Shown: in pieces, positions 45,201 to 60,200 of the stretch
Layout of the letters: the number at the start of each line of letters is the position of its first letter
Position numbering within the stretch: position 1 is the first letter of the stretch
Source of the DNA: Amblyornis subalaris
Taxonomy: Eukaryota; Chordata; Aves; Passeriformes; Ptilonorhynchidae
Assembly: GCA_018881555.1 (NCBI GenBank)
Contig: JACAXG010000028.1
Location: 4,297,735-4,361,734 of the forward strand
Length of the DNA stretch: 64,000 bases
Direction of reading: 5' to 3'
The notes under the pieces: generated by a model
Databases searched by the model: none
Seen by the model: the letters and a program-made list of their open reading frames with translations, nothing else
What the model was told of the DNA's origin: nothing
Translations under genes and position numbers: made by a program

Positions 45201-48200
45201 AGCACAGATACCTTTAATTTCTGAAGGTAAAATGAAAATTATGTCTCTTTAGGGACCCACTTTCTGAATATTTTTCCTGAGAGTAGGGTGATGGGTTCAT
45301 GCAGACCTGAGATCTAACCAGGAGGCAGAAGAGCAGCCTTGTCAGACCCTGACAAGAAGTATTTGTGGTTATAGTTAGATTTGAGTCTTACTGAATTTCT
45401 TGTGGCTGTCACTTTCTGTGTGCAGACCTACATCTTGGGAGAAATGTGCTAATAGAAAGCTATGAGCATAGGGGCTTCAGAATTTCAGCTGTTGGACTGT
45501 GAAGTGGCTGTGGAGTTGAGTAGGTTGGAAAATTCAGTAGCAAAAAGGCAGCAGAATAAAGTAGCAGAATTGATCACTTGCTTTTTTGTCTTATATTGCA
45601 GGGGTCTGAGCTGGCACGAGCTTTGTCAGAAAAGAAGGCTGATAATGGATGGGTAATAGTGTCTTCATCACTTTTTGCTTTCATTTTTCCTTTTTTCTCT
45701 TGCTAAGCTGAAACACTACTAAAAAAATAAAATTAGGTCAGAAAGAATAACCAGTTAGGGAGTCATGTAACCTTTATCTCTGTAGTCAGGTAAGGAGTCA
45801 GTAACAAAGATCTAGAATTAACATTATTTTAGGCAGCTTTTCTTGTCATTGTTTTCAGTCTGTTTAGGGAGTATTGTCCGTATTGTTTGCTGCTTTGAAG
45901 TTGGCAAGGTAATGGGCAATGTTGTTTTTATGTTATGATTATGTATATATATTCTGAAGCTGCTTATGTTACCACAGATATAAATTAGGCATGTGATTTC
46001 ATTAGTGCTCTTTTTCACAGGGTAGCAGGTTTACTAATACTGAAATATGTAGAAATAAGTATATCTGATTAGGTAGAATTTATAAAGACAGGGCAGACAA
46101 GAATAAACCTTCTGTGAAGAGACAGATTATTTGAGGACTCATGAGCTCTTTGTTCTTTCTGTAGGTGGTTACTGGATTAAAGCAGAAGATTCTGAAGCTC
46201 GAAGAGCAGTGCAAGGAGAAAGACAACACTATTAAGTATGACTTTGAGGGGGCGGGGGGTAGAGTCTTCTATTGGATGAGCTAATAAAATGCATGTTATT
46301 TTTCATTTGTCTTCTATTCCTTAAGACATTTTAATAAACTCTGAGAACATTTTAGCAATTATAAACCACCCACCCAGAAATTGTGAACCAGCAGGTCTTG
46401 CAGTGTCTTTGCTGATCTGACTGGATTATTTTTTTTGTATTACTCTATTTTCAGCGAATTCCAGGCAGACACGAAGACTAGTAATTTGGAAGAAGTGAGG
46501 TTAGCCATGGAAACCTACTATGAAGAGGTATGTCTGACAGGTCCTTCAGTGTGCATGCAGGGCAGGAAGCTGGTCAGTTGTTGAATCAAAGTGTAAATGG
46601 AATGTTTAAGATAGGTTTCTTCTAAGAGCTGTCATTGGAAGCAGATTTTCGTAGATATTCTCATAGCTCCAACTATATGTAGTGAAAAAATGTTTTTCTT
46701 CAGTAAGTTGAATGTGTTAATGAGAAAGAGCAAATAAAGAACCTCCTGGACATCCATAAGTGTAATGTTGAGATGGAAGCAAATGTAACAGTAGCCTGTT
46801 TTTCAGCGATGGCATCGTTACCTCTGCTACTACCCAAAGAGTTTTGTTCTGGTTTTCACCTGGTGAACAAATGTGTTGCTATGGAAGTTGACATTGCTAA
46901 TGCTCCTTAATGGAATTTGTATTTCACAGGTTCATCGCCTCCAACTCCTCCTGGCAAAGTCTGAGACTATGAGGAAAAAGTATGTTTAATTCTTTTGAGG
47001 CAAATGTTTGCATGTATGTGTGTGATACATCACTTGTGTCCTACTTTAACTGATGGAAAACTACTACATGGGAACAGTTTGTCATTTAGATTGTTGGATT
47101 TGCTTTTTGGTACTGCTTTGATTGGCTTCTCAGTCTTGGCATATGTCTTAGTCACGTTTCTTTTCTTGTAGATAGATCATTTTGTGGATGTGGAAAAATA
47201 CTAGAGCTATTTAAAAAGTGCATTTTAACTCTGAAAATTTATCTCTGTTACATCTTCCCTCATAATCACACGTATTCTGGCATCACTGGTAATTGAAACA
47301 AACTCACTAGATGTTTGGCATTTCACACTTGAGTCAGCTCTGCATCGTGCTCTAGAGTATGTGCTGCAAAGAAAGTGTTCTTGGAGTGAACATTATTTTT
47401 CTTTGGTACACAGAGACAGACTAGTAAGTCATTGTCAGAGAAGCTTGTACTAATGCTTGTCGCTGGTGTGCAAGTGTGGACATGGGAGTGAGGATGAACA
47501 GTTTATAGAGGCAATAAAAGTCAAAGCACAAAGGCAGAAGACAAAGCTCCTGTAAGAGAGCAAACTAAAAGCATCAATGCAAGTGAGTGTTATTCGAGCC
47601 AAGGAGAGGGTAAGAGTGTCTTGTGGGATAGTAAAATTTGTTACCACACCACTTCAAAATATACTTGACCTCTTAGTGTTAAGTACAGACAACTGTCTTA
47701 ACATTGGGTGTAATTATTTAGATAGATAGAAACATGTGGGAACTCTTCAGGGTCATTATTTACACTGCTTGTGTTCCCTAATTCACCGTCGCTCGTGGAT
47801 TGAAAACTGCCATTTGTGTTGTCACTGCTTTAAAAAAATAAATCTTTTTGCTCAGGTGTGCAGTGACCAGCCTCTGGACGCTCTAAGCCATCACACCTAA
47901 TTTATTTACGGGTGAAAATGAGTCATCAGGTCTCTTCCTTGTCCTCATTTATTCATAGCTTCAGAAAGTGGTGGTCAGGGCAGTCTCTCTCCATTACGTG
48001 GCTGTCAGTCTCTGCTTGAGAGGCTGAGCACTGAAATGATAAATGATGTTGAAGGTCAGGACTGTGGCACATGGAAAGAGTTGTTTGAGAGTATTGCTTT
48101 CATGATGCTTGTCTCCATTAGTTCTGGCTGAAGTGAATGGCACTTGGCTCCTCTTTTTCAGAGCTAATGCTGAAGTATGATTATTTATATGTGAAGCTGT

Positions 48201-51200
48201 AGTATCCAATTGTAGCTAGAAACTAGACAACCTTTCAAGCCCTCAAAATGGTCTGAATTTTTTTTATTTAGGTTTGGATGAGCCTAAAATAATGTCACTC
48301 AGTGGTATGGTTATGATTTCTGTAATTTATGTCCCTGCCTCATTTTGGTGGTGTGTTGTGTTTTGGTTTTTATTGTTTTTTTTCCTCCTGCCTGGGACAG
48401 CTGTGTGAATAGTCATCCATAACATCTGGACAGCTTTATTTGTTTGGTTTTTTTTACATTTCCTTTTAATTTCTAAAAAAGGGGGTCAAATTCAGCTTTT
48501 CACTCTGATATTCTGATTGTAGGCTGTCTCCCCCTTTACCTTTTAATTATTCCAGTGGATGGGATATAAGATCCCATAACAAAGTGTTCTGTGGTTGTCA
48601 CTGGCAGTGGCATCTGTGAAACACCAACTAAGTCCATCAGGTCTTTCATTCCTTTGTTTCCAGAAGTAAGTTTTTAAGAATTTTCTCATAGCAATAAAGA
48701 ACAAATATTTGATCTCACTAAACATCTGTTTTGTGAACAAACTTTACAACTTTGCACATCTAGAAGCTCAGATTTCTTCCCCCGTTTATTAGAAAAAATA
48801 AAAAAGGCAAAAATCCCTGTAATATATTTAAAATAATTTTAACACATAGCAGGCTTTCCTATTTCTGATGCCTTTCATTTCCGTATTAGCCGTATTCTTC
48901 AAATCTGTTTCAAATCTCTCTGGGGTTTATAGACACAAGCATAGTTTCTGTTACATTAGAACAGCATTCCCAGTTATCTGAAAATACACTTGGATGTTGG
49001 ATTTGTTTGAGAGTTGTTCCATCTCTGTCTAGCCCTCTCCCTCTCCCAATCTCCATCTGTTTGTTAGGTGAACAAAAGCAATTCGGAGCCTGCAGGTTGG
49101 CTCTCTGGGCTGAACAGTTTTTTGGAGGAGTCTCACACTTGGCTGAAATGGTTTTTTAAATCAGAGGTTCACAGAGTGCTGGTAAAGCATTATAAGGTTG
49201 GCTAACAAAACAAACAGAAAACAAAATAAGTAACACTCAGACAAGAGCCCTTGTTCATAAATGAAACTGAGGGGGGGAGGAAGTAAAAGTGAATTTTCAA
49301 TGTTTCAAAGTAGCTTTTTTTCTTTGACATAAATTAAAACATTGTGAAAGTGTTGGTCTTTGCATGCTTTTTCCTAAAAGAATTGGTAACTCCCCAGGTA
49401 AAAAAGGTTGAGAAATGTTGTTGTGGGCCAGCTGACTTGAATAGTGAGGCTGCTCCACTCTTTTTGATGATGCTTCTTTGTTCTCTGCTTTGAAGTTAAC
49501 TTTCTGGTTTTGTCCCCTTTTCCAAGTGCAGAGGGCAGAGACACCCAAAAACGACTAAAGGCCTTGAATGCAGCTGTCCTGAGATTGTCCAGGAACATCA
49601 AGGAATTGCAGGCTGAGAATCAGAGGCTGAAGGAAGATCTGGATCATGTGCTGAGCAGTTCTCCTCCTCCCAGTAAAACAAAAAGTACGTGCTGAGAAGT
49701 TGGTGAACGTGGGGCAAGGGATTTAGGTACATCTGAAAGATGTTGACAGCAGGACAATGCAATGGTAGAAATAAGGGAGTTATTACACAGGTGAAGATTC
49801 AGGAGTGGCAAAGGTTGGAATGAGAACTTTCTCACAGGAGTCTCTCTCTGATTTCTGGATGTGCTGCTCCAGTCAGACCTGTGTTTCCTGTATTATTCTC
49901 CCTGAGAATTCTGAACTGGAATTGGAAGTGGATTTAGTGTTCCACTGGAAAACTGTTTTTCAGTGGTTTGAAAACTGATGAATATGAATGGTTTATATTG
50001 ATTTCTGAGCTAATTGGTTTTGAAGTCTGCTATTTTAAGCCCATTCTCATTTCTTCATTAGTAGATGTTTAAAGTTGACATTCAGAGACCTTTAAATGGT
50101 CTTTCTATATGGACAGAAGTTTCAAAACCAAGAACAATGTTGCCCCATTGGTGTAGTTACTTGTTTAAAGCTTTGTTATTGTATTTAGATTATAGCGAGT
50201 GGAGCAGACAGAGGCTGGTGAGGAGGATTTCGGAACTAGAAAAAGTAAGTGGTCATAGTTAAGTGGTTTTCTTACCTGTCTTGGAGCAGAAAATGCAGAG
50301 CCACTGCCTTGTGCTCTTGGCATGTTGTCCTTCACTGTCTCAGCTTTGTGCATTCTGCCTTGTACATGTAAACTGGTGCCTGTAGCATGTGCCCTTCCTC
50401 CCTCTTTCTTTTATCATGCTTGTCACACATAGATGCACATTTTAGAATTAACTTCCATTTGATCTTTTCTTATGGCCTAAGTAAAGGCATGCCTTTTCTG
50501 TTGTATTTTCCATGTAAATTTACCCTGCTTAGAAAGTACATGCCATGGAGAGCAGCAGGGTGTCATCAGCAGAGAGTGAGTCATCACAGGTCCTTGCTGT
50601 GCCATCTTCACCTTCTGTAGACCTGGATCATCCCTCCCAACATTTAGACCACGCTGAGGAATGTTGTCGCCTCCAAAGGCTGGTGAAGAAACTGAAGAGT
50701 GATAGGAAGGCACTTCAAAATCTCCTACTCAGTAAGGAGTAAGTGTGACTCTTGTCTGGGGTGTTCTTCTGTAGGTGTGAATTGTTTCATTATTTCTGAT
50801 CATGTTATGAAGTGATGTAATAAGTACTTCACATTTTCAGCAAGAAAATTAATTTTGAGGGTTCCTTCAGTTTTTATCTCAAAAGCTTTGTCTTTCTAAT
50901 CTTACTCACTTTGTAAAATTACATTGCAGGAAAAAAGCCAGAGGATGGAAAATGAGACTTTCTGCTTGTTTCTAGCACATTTTTCAAGGCTTATTTTTCT
51001 GCCAACCACACTGAAAAGCCTTTGAAGGGTTATATGTTTATGCAGCACTTCTTGCTTGTATTGTGCTGTACAAATTTGTGGGATTTTTTTTTTCAATATG
51101 TTTTGTCCTGATCTACCACTTTCTCCATTTGAACCTGCCTTCTGCCCTAAGATGCACTGTGGCTTTTTTTCTCCCCAGTAATTGATTTGCAGTTGGAATT

Positions 51201-54200
51201 GCCTGGACTGTTTGCTGTGTCAGGGCATCAGGGAGGGTTAATCTGAGCACTGTGAGCAAGGACATGCACACAGGGAGGTGTGATGGTGACATTCTGCCTC
51301 CTGTGTCACTTCCGAACAAAAATGCACAGCGAGAGCACGTGGGGAGCCCTTTTGCTTCTCAACAATGTGTGCTTGCATTTTGTTTTGTTTAAAAGGAAAA
51401 ATTAAATGTTTAGTTACTTTGAGAAAACCCAATTTATTTAGAAGTTTAAACAAAGAATAGCTACCTTGTGGAAGTATGAATGTCTTAAGTATCACTTAGA
51501 TTTCCTTATACCTTTGTAGATTAGATATCAAGCAGTTACTGCAGGCTAAGGCTGAAATGGAGCTGGAGCTGCAGAAGTGGCAGAATAAGGTGGAAGAAAA
51601 GAGTACAGAAGAGCAGACTTTAAGGTATCACATTTTGTGTTAATAGATCCTTTCAGAACAAAAAAAAATCTCTTGAAGTATAATTCTTTTTTGAAGTGGC
51701 TCCAAATCCATAGGAGTTCATCTGAACTGCAAGAAGCTGGGAATTCTTTTAAGTAGAACTGTTTTGGAAGAATGGAGTAAGTTACTAGGGGAAGAATTCT
51801 ATACAGTGCTTTCAGAGGAAGTAGAAGACTAAGTAGTATAGTAAAAATAAAAATTAAATTATAATAAAAACAAGGTAAATGGAAAAAGCTGCTGTGTTGG
51901 GCTCAGACAGTGTTTCCTCTGGGAGAAAAATTGTAGTATCTTTACCTTAGCCTGTGCTTCTACACCATTTCCTGCATCATTCCACTTATTCCATATATTC
52001 TGTATAACTGTGAGTAATAATTCTGTGCAATGGAGGCAAAAAAAAAGTGATGTCAATATTGTTTTGTAAGAAAGGACTTTGACTGACAAATATGAAACTG
52101 TAGCAGATCTAAATGCATTATTAATAGTATCAAGGCTACCACTGCAACCTTGAGACTTCTTAATTTTAAGGTAAGGCTGTGCTATCACAGCTTGAGAATT
52201 GATGTTAGGTGTCTGTTACTATGAGAAGAGATATCGTGTTATCCTGAGCAATTTCCCACTTTGGCCTTAAAAAAACAAACCCAAAGCAACCAAGTATTAT
52301 GAAATAGGTTCAGTATTTTCAAAGCAGGGACAACAGAAAATTTCTAGCTATAAATATCTTTGCTTTTCCAACCATAGTGAGGAAATCCAGAACCTGACAC
52401 AGAAAGTGGGGAAACTGGAGTTAAAATTGGAGGCAGAGGAAAGACAAATGGCAGAAGAGACAATGGAAAAGCTTAAGGTACAGACACTTTGTTTGTGTTT
52501 TTCTTTTTTCCTTGCACCTAATATATATTTCAAATTGAGCTGGTAGTCTAAATAGCTGCCAGTTGTGTCTTTTCAGAGGCATTAAATCTTGTCATAGAGG
52601 TAATGATGGTTATTTCCCAATATTTGTTGGGAATAAGTTATTTCAATAATTACCACTGCAAGTTGGGGGCTTTTTTTGAAGCTGTTCTCTTACTGCTTCT
52701 CTGCCTCACCATTGCTTTTTCTCTTGGTCAGTGTAATGTTGCAAAAACCTTACACTCTTAAGTGTTTGGGTTTTTTCCCATGTTTTGGTTCTATCTCCTT
52801 ATAACGTCTGAGGCCATTACCTGATTTCAGTCCAATTTTGTAGAGGGAGGGAGGTCTTGTAGGAGCTGGGATGTAGATAAAGGATAGAGACACAGGTAAT
52901 GTGCTCACTGACAGACTGGCAAAAGACAAAAATCCCTTTTCAGTGTATTTTCTGCTGGCCAGGTGATCACTCAGGGCACAAGTGCTGTTCAATCCGAAAA
53001 TACTTGCTTTTCTGTTAGGCTGGAAGTGAGGTACTTTTTCATGGGAAGATTTACAGGATGTAGAGCACTAATCATCATGAAAATTGAGGGGTTTTCAATT
53101 CTGCTGCTGATAGAACATAATATTTGAGTAAAGAATTAGGCAAGATGTCAATACAATGAAATAAAACCTTATCCCTTTCAAGTGAAGTTCTCCTAGAGTT
53201 GAGGTATTCATAACCTCTTCTTTCTGGTTTTTCTGAAACCTAACAAATGTATTTGTGCATCTGTTTATCCTGGACAGTCTTAAATGTGGCTCTGTAATCA
53301 GTTGGTGGTTTTGTGAAATATGTCTGAACTTGATATCTTTGCAATCTTCTGTGCCTCTTCCAAGGGTGGTAACTGGCCAGTAAAGATGGATGGGCACTGA
53401 TGGCCCTGCTCTCAGAGACAGTGTGGACTTGTTAATCTCATTTCACTAAATACTAGTTGGGAATTATTACTGGGGATTTTGATTGCACTTAAAAATAAAT
53501 AGACCCTGAAAGGCACGTAGGAAAAAATATGAATAAAAATGTCCACTGGCTTAAGAGGCTTCTGTTTTCTGATATACTGTGCAATTCTATAGATTCTTTT
53601 CAGTGTGTTACAGGCTCATGGATGCTAGAGGATGTTTTGAATACCAAATAACTTGAGCCTTTAAAAACAGCCAACAAACAGCTCCTTTTTTCCTCTGCGG
53701 ACTATATATATTCTTGGCCAGTAACCATCCATTTATTGAAATGTTCCCATTATTTGTAATTATCACTAAGTTCCTACCAATTTTTCATTTTAATAGTAGG
53801 TTGTCATTTTTAATATGACATGATCCATTTGCTAAACTTAAGCCTGTAGCTCAGCATTTTTAGGTTATAAATAAATCCTTTTCACAGAATCAAGAGGTTT
53901 TTTCAGAGTCTATAAAATCTCTTGTTCCTTTACTTAAAATTTTACACCAACAAATTAAATTAGTCTTTTAAACTTGCAGTTAACTTTTGTTTGGCAAGTG
54001 AGGTATGACAATTAGAGTGGGATAATTAGGGTTCAAAAGGATCAAATGGTGGGAGGTGGAATATGCAACCACACCTCAGAAGAAGCAACTGGAACAAAAT
54101 CTTGTTTTGTTCTTGGTTTCTTTCTTTTTCCTTCAGTCAATTTCTTTAAGATAGAAGAGTAGGTTTATGCCAACTTACACAAGCTTGGTGTCGTACAATG

Positions 54201-57200
54201 GCCACCTATCAGTAAGCTCAAACAGATGATTATGGGGCCAGAGCTGCCAGGATGAGACATTAGAGACCTCCCTAGTTAGATAATACTTGTCTTTCCTGGA
54301 GAAGAACTGCAAAATCAGGTACCCTGACATTTCTTCTCAGTCTGTTGATACCAGACAAATCATTTCTGATCAACAAAGCAGTGGTTAGCAGTGCCTTAGC
54401 AATCCATAGAAAAATAGGAGTATGTATAAATGGAAACTTTTCCATTCCCATGCTCTGCTAAGGGCTAAAAGGCAGGCAGGGAGGTGTTTCACTCCAACAG
54501 TCATCTCCATGATGAGTTTGAACACAAGCAGGGTTCAGAACTAAGAGTGTCCTCTTGAACTTCCTTCTCTCGTATGGGCAGGATGAGCTCTGGTGCTGAT
54601 TTTCCTGAGTCGTTTGTAATCTGTTTCCCTCATAGCTTTGTGTCTTTACTGTACTAACTCAGATTCTCCTTTGTAGTCTCCACCAGTCTGCACATTTAAA
54701 GGCAAAGGAAATCACAGGAAAGAACAAGCTGCCAAAATCATCCAGAGATGCTGGAAGATGTACAAAAACAGGGTGAGATTCTCCTATCAGGGAACAGTGA
54801 GGATATCCCCCTCTGAATCTTACTCTTGTTTTAGTATCTATCCACACATCTTAGAAGATTAAAAGATTTTATTTCTTTAAGTTTGTTGTTTGAGTTTTGG
54901 GGGCATTGGGACAGGTATTTTCTGTGTCTTCTAATTGTTGGGGAAAATTTGGAAAACCTTTATTAGATAAAACTTGTACATATCTGTGGCATTAACTTGT
55001 ACATATCTGTGGCATTAACATGGGCATTTTTCATTTCAGAAAGAAGAAATTGCTCTGGATGAGGTGAGTGTTTATAACACCCAACAAAACAGTACAACAG
55101 ACTTAATTTTATCAAAGTGCGAACAAATAACTTCAAAGATGTTTTACCAAGATAGTGTTTGTTCTTCAGGTTGGCATATAATCTTCCTTCTGGCATCCTG
55201 ATTTTATTTCATATAATTTATCAGCGTTTCCCTTTTGGTCTCAAATTTTCCATAGTTGGTACCTTCTGCAAGATGAAGGCTTCTGAAAATTTTGTACAAA
55301 ATGTGATACCAACAGACAGGAAAGTTTTTCCAAATGAGATAATTCTGGTAATGATTTAACTTTCATTATGGTGAATCTTCAGAGATATTTGAAGTAGGAT
55401 TTGAAGCTTTTGCTAAGGAGAAATGTCTGTGAGCATTACAAAGAAATTAACAAGTTTGTCAAACAAAGACACCTGTTGATCAATGCTTTGCAGAAGGGTT
55501 TTGATTCAACTGTTTTTTTTTCAAATAGCACAATGTAGCATCTTACCTGTGTTTCTTCCAGAACATTAAAAATTGCACTTTGAGAAATTAGAACTAATTC
55601 TAACCATGTGACACAAACATGCTGGTTTACATCTAAATGCTATTTGTTGATTGCAACCCAGTAAAACCTCTGAGCGAAATGGAGAGAGTCATGTTCAGTG
55701 TAATCACCACGTGGTCTGCCAGGCTTGGCCTGGTTTCTGATTGTGCCAGAGCATCACAGAGCCCTCTGAGTAGCCAGAATTTGATGTGGGAATGGGAGCA
55801 TGTTGCTGTGTTGGTGAAATAGAGGCTGGCGTTGGCAGCTAGAACTTCACTGCATTTGATAGGATCAACCCAGAACACCTCCCAGATGGAATTTCAACCC
55901 CAGAGGTGACCCCAGAGGTGTGATGTCTGTGGGTTATCTTTCACAGGAGCTCATGTCTGCTTCTCTCCATGCTAGGCAGTTGTTGTGCTCCAGGCAGCTT
56001 TCAGAGGACATTTGGCTCGACAGAAACTGCTGCTGAGCAACGACAGTAACTCTGCTGATGCAGAGTCTCTCAGCAAGGTAAGTGTGGGGGCAGATGGGTG
56101 TCCCAGCATCACTCTGTGTGTGTCTTGCAGTGTGAAGGACTCGACTTCCAGGTTTAATCTTTGAATCACCTGGTGGTGTTCTAATGTGCTGGTTGGCAAC
56201 ACCACTGTAATTCTAGAAAGATACTGAGCTCATGCCCTGGCCTCCCTTCTCACTTTCTGTAGTTCACACTTTTTCTTAGAAGTAAAGCTGTAACTTTCCA
56301 GCCTTGTTGTCTGTAAGATTGTAACTAGGTCTCTTTTTTTTTTTCCTGGTTCTCCCATCGGCTAATAACACACCTTTAATTCAAAGTGCTATTAAAAACT
56401 GTACCTGTTCTCAAGTGTTCACTACTGAATCACTGTAGTAATAGATGAACTTTTTTCAGAAATATTCAGAAATAAGAATCTGGCAAGCATCTTTGATTGG
56501 ATTGCAAAGTAAAGGACTTTTGTTGTAGCATGCTCAGCCCAAGGCTTGGTGTCCTCTGTCTTGTCCAGCTTGCTCCAGATTACTTGTCCTGGATATGAAA
56601 AAATTTCCTTACCAATTAGATATTCAGTTTTTGTAGATCATTTGCCAAGTTATGTAAACATCCTTTGGACCTTTAGCAGGCTAAAGTTAATTTGTAATTC
56701 TCCATCCAGGTTGTCCATCTGATTGCACTTTACATGCTCTTTGATTTTGGTAACCTGGCCCGATGTAGTAGGACTGAATCCTTGGCTTGATACAGGCAGG
56801 AGATAAATCCATTATGAAGGCTGCCTTACCTCCTTCATCTTCAAAAGGTTTCCTTCCTGGAAAATAAATGAATTTTCCTTGCAGGTGTCTGCTCTTTCAT
56901 TAATTGAATGCTGATGCTTCAAAGCTTATATGATGATCAGATTTGCATTTCCTGCTGATTTAGTCTTACAGAACCTTAAAAACTGCAGACCAAAAGATGG
57001 GGATGTTTGTTCTACTGCCATTTTCACAAGAGTGAGATTGTGAAAGGTTCTGTCAAGCTTCTGTGCAATCTGTAAAAGGTCAGTTTTCTTTAATCTGATT
57101 GCTTTGCAGAACTCCAGTGTGTCTTCCCTGTCAGACTCCTCGAGCTTGTCTTCTGATTGCAAGGAGAGGGATGAGATTGTGGCATTCATCCAGTCCATTT

Positions 57201-60200
57201 TCAGGGCTCACTTAGCACGGACAGTACTGCTTCAGGAGAGGTGAGTGAGGAGTAGATATTTCTGCAACATGCAGTAGCAAAATCGTTTTTATTACAGGAG
57301 AGGAGTATTTTTTGGATAGAATTTTAGTATGGATTCCTTGGCAGAGAAGGAGAGCAAGGCCATTGTTACAAAAAGACAAGGGAGAGCTTGTTCCTGGGCA
57401 GATTCAAAGGATATGCAACTAAAAGGAGTTTTGTGGCAGCAGGAGTCTTCCATATCCTGCTGCATGTTCTCTTCCACAGCAGTGAGTAAAGTAAAATAAT
57501 TACTCTTTGGAAAAAGAAAGATTACTGTTGCTATCACACAGATTGCTAATACATTTGCTTAATGTGTGAATCTGAAGCCCTGACATGTGCAGGTTAAGGG
57601 TTATGTGGAGGAAGAATAGGGAAAAGCTCAAATGCCATCAAGTGACTTAGCTCAGGCAGAGTGCAGTGATTTGATTACTGCTTAGGCTTATGGTGACTTT
57701 CTCTTGAAAAATACTTCCTTTCTCTCCAGGGTTTACTGCTCTGATAGTTTTTAATATTGGCTGCCATGGTTACAAGGAGAGTTACATGGCTGTCACCTCA
57801 CTTCAGTGTCTGGGTTCACTGGCAGGTGATAAGCCAGCAACACAAGAAACTTTTCAGCACACCCTCTGAAGAGAGACTGCAAACACATTCTGTGCCTCAC
57901 ACTCTGAGTGTGTCTCTTTGCAGGCTCTCTGTGCCCAGTGCACCCTGTGAGAAAGCAGATCCTGCAGGTGACATCACAGAGAGGAAACCAATCTCAGCAG
58001 CACTCCAGAGACCTCTTCCAGTCTTCACGTCACCTCTTCCTGGTAACCTCCCTTCCCTGTGTTCAAAAGTCTGTGTGTTTGAGTGGGTGCAGCACAGTTT
58101 TATAGAGAACATCTGCACACAGATGTGCAAATGCATCCTTGTACTCTGTGTGTGGCTTAATTTGCTGACATTTTGCTTTTACTGGCACGTGCAGTTCCCT
58201 ACATGAAAAATAAAAGCTCTGACAGTACCAGCACCAGCTTCTTCCCAGTGCTTTGTCACAACTGTGGTTTGGAAGGCCTCTCTGGTGTAAGTGGTGATTA
58301 TTGAAGGAACGTGGTGTTCCCCTGGATTGCCTCTTTACTTCCTTTGCAGCCCTGTAGCTGTAGGATGGTACTTTCCATGACATTTTTGGGCCCTTAGCCA
58401 TAGACAAGCTGAGAGCATTTCCACCACCCTCAGTTTCTGCAGAAGACAGACAGACATCTGCTGAAAAGAGCCATCCTAGGCAGCCATGTGCACTTAGTCA
58501 CGTTTTTTTCAGCAGTCTTCAGTTGCTGCAGTAAGGGGGAAAATGAAGTCCTGGATAACCTTGCCAACTACTACTACTGTAATACAAACTGAGAAAATCT
58601 GTCTCTTTTATGGCTCTTGTGCCATTTGGTTTTCTTCTCGAATTCTTTATTGCTGTTTGTGAGAAGATGGAGCTCAAGCCAAAGAGGCTTTTAAGAGGAT
58701 GTTAGAAGTACTGAGTGGGAAAGGCAAAACAATGCTGCAGATAAGACAGCCTTAGACATGCAGCTTCAAAGCAGTTGAATTGAAAAGGGTTGGTTCTATA
58801 CAGAGTGGGATATTTTAAGCTTTTAGGGACCAGTTTGGGGAAAAAAGAGTAACTTTGAGTGTGACCTGAAAAACGTTGACTTGGTTTTTCTGTCAATGAA
58901 AAGCTGCCAGTCCCTGCAGACTTGCTCAGAGACAGAGAATGCTCTAAGAAGCTGAGGCTGTTTCTCTAAGATAGGTGGGGAATAAACCAGATTTGCAGGG
59001 GTTGTGAAAACAGAGGTAACACTTCAGTGAAAGAAAATGTGTGTAAGAAACTTCACTGTGTTCCGTATTCAGAGGCACGCTCCACTTTGTAAAGGAGTAA
59101 GTAGTACTTGCTTCTGAAGATGTTCGAGATTTGAGTGACTTTAATTATGTCTAGTGATAGTATCCAGGAAAAAGAAATGCTGCAGCACCCTGTTTTGCCT
59201 GAGCTCTACTGCCATAGTCATTATTGGCATGCTCACTCTAAACCCAGAGTAAATCAGTTGTGAAATTCTACTCAAAAAGAATCACTTAAATATGCTCAGT
59301 CCTTCTAAGACCAAAGAAGAATGTAAGATGAAGCTAGTCCAGTAAACACAGTTGTATGAATACCAGCAGAGCACAGTCATTGTCTAGCTATGAAGTCTCC
59401 AAAGCTAAGTTTTATTGCAGATTATGATGACAAGTTGATGAGTGAAGAAGTTCTGGAATAGTTTATACTGAAAAGAGAGAGAGAGAGGAAACCATAAGCT
59501 TTCAAACTTTCTTCCTTGCAGTCCTTTCCTGGTGAATATCACAAAGGAACAATTGGGAGCAGAGCAAGTTATATTTGCTGCTGATTTTATGAATGTGGGA
59601 GACATTTTCAGACTCTGGGATGAGCACAGGATGTATCCAGGTAGCTTGTGGAGAGGCACACTGGTATGTGCTTCTGTAACTGCACAACTGCCCAAGAGAG
59701 TGTCTTGCACTCAGCTCTCTGAATTATTGGGTCCTGGTGCATTGGAGTGTTTAACCAAACTCTCCCAAAAGACAAATTGGGAAAAACCTCCTGAAGGAAG
59801 GAGAACATTCTGGTGTGAATGCAACCCCTCAGTGATCACTTTGGTTGTTTGCCATGGGAATTTATGTAGCTTAAACTAAAAGTTAGCTAAAAGTCCATCT
59901 TTACCATTCTGAGCTCATGACTGACATAAAAATCCACTGGCAAAATTGGGTTTGGATGGTAAATTGGGATTTCAGTGGTCATCCCACAGCTTGGAAAGGA
60001 TATGAGACAAAGAGCTTGTTGAGCAGCTGAGTAATTTAAAAGCAATCAAATTCTTTTAGCTTTAAATCATGCAGCTGTTGAACAAGTTCTTTCTTCATTT
60101 GTCCCAAGTCTAAACTTGTATTTCATGGCCTCTAGGTCTTACAATGATCTTAAGCTTTCAGTCAATGTCTGTATTGCAATAAGGCATTTCATTTCACTAC

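Noticed and set aside
53880..53910. CACAGAATCA motif considered as a reverse-strand CR1 end
   Set aside because: The neighbouring bases show none of the other CR1 landmarks.
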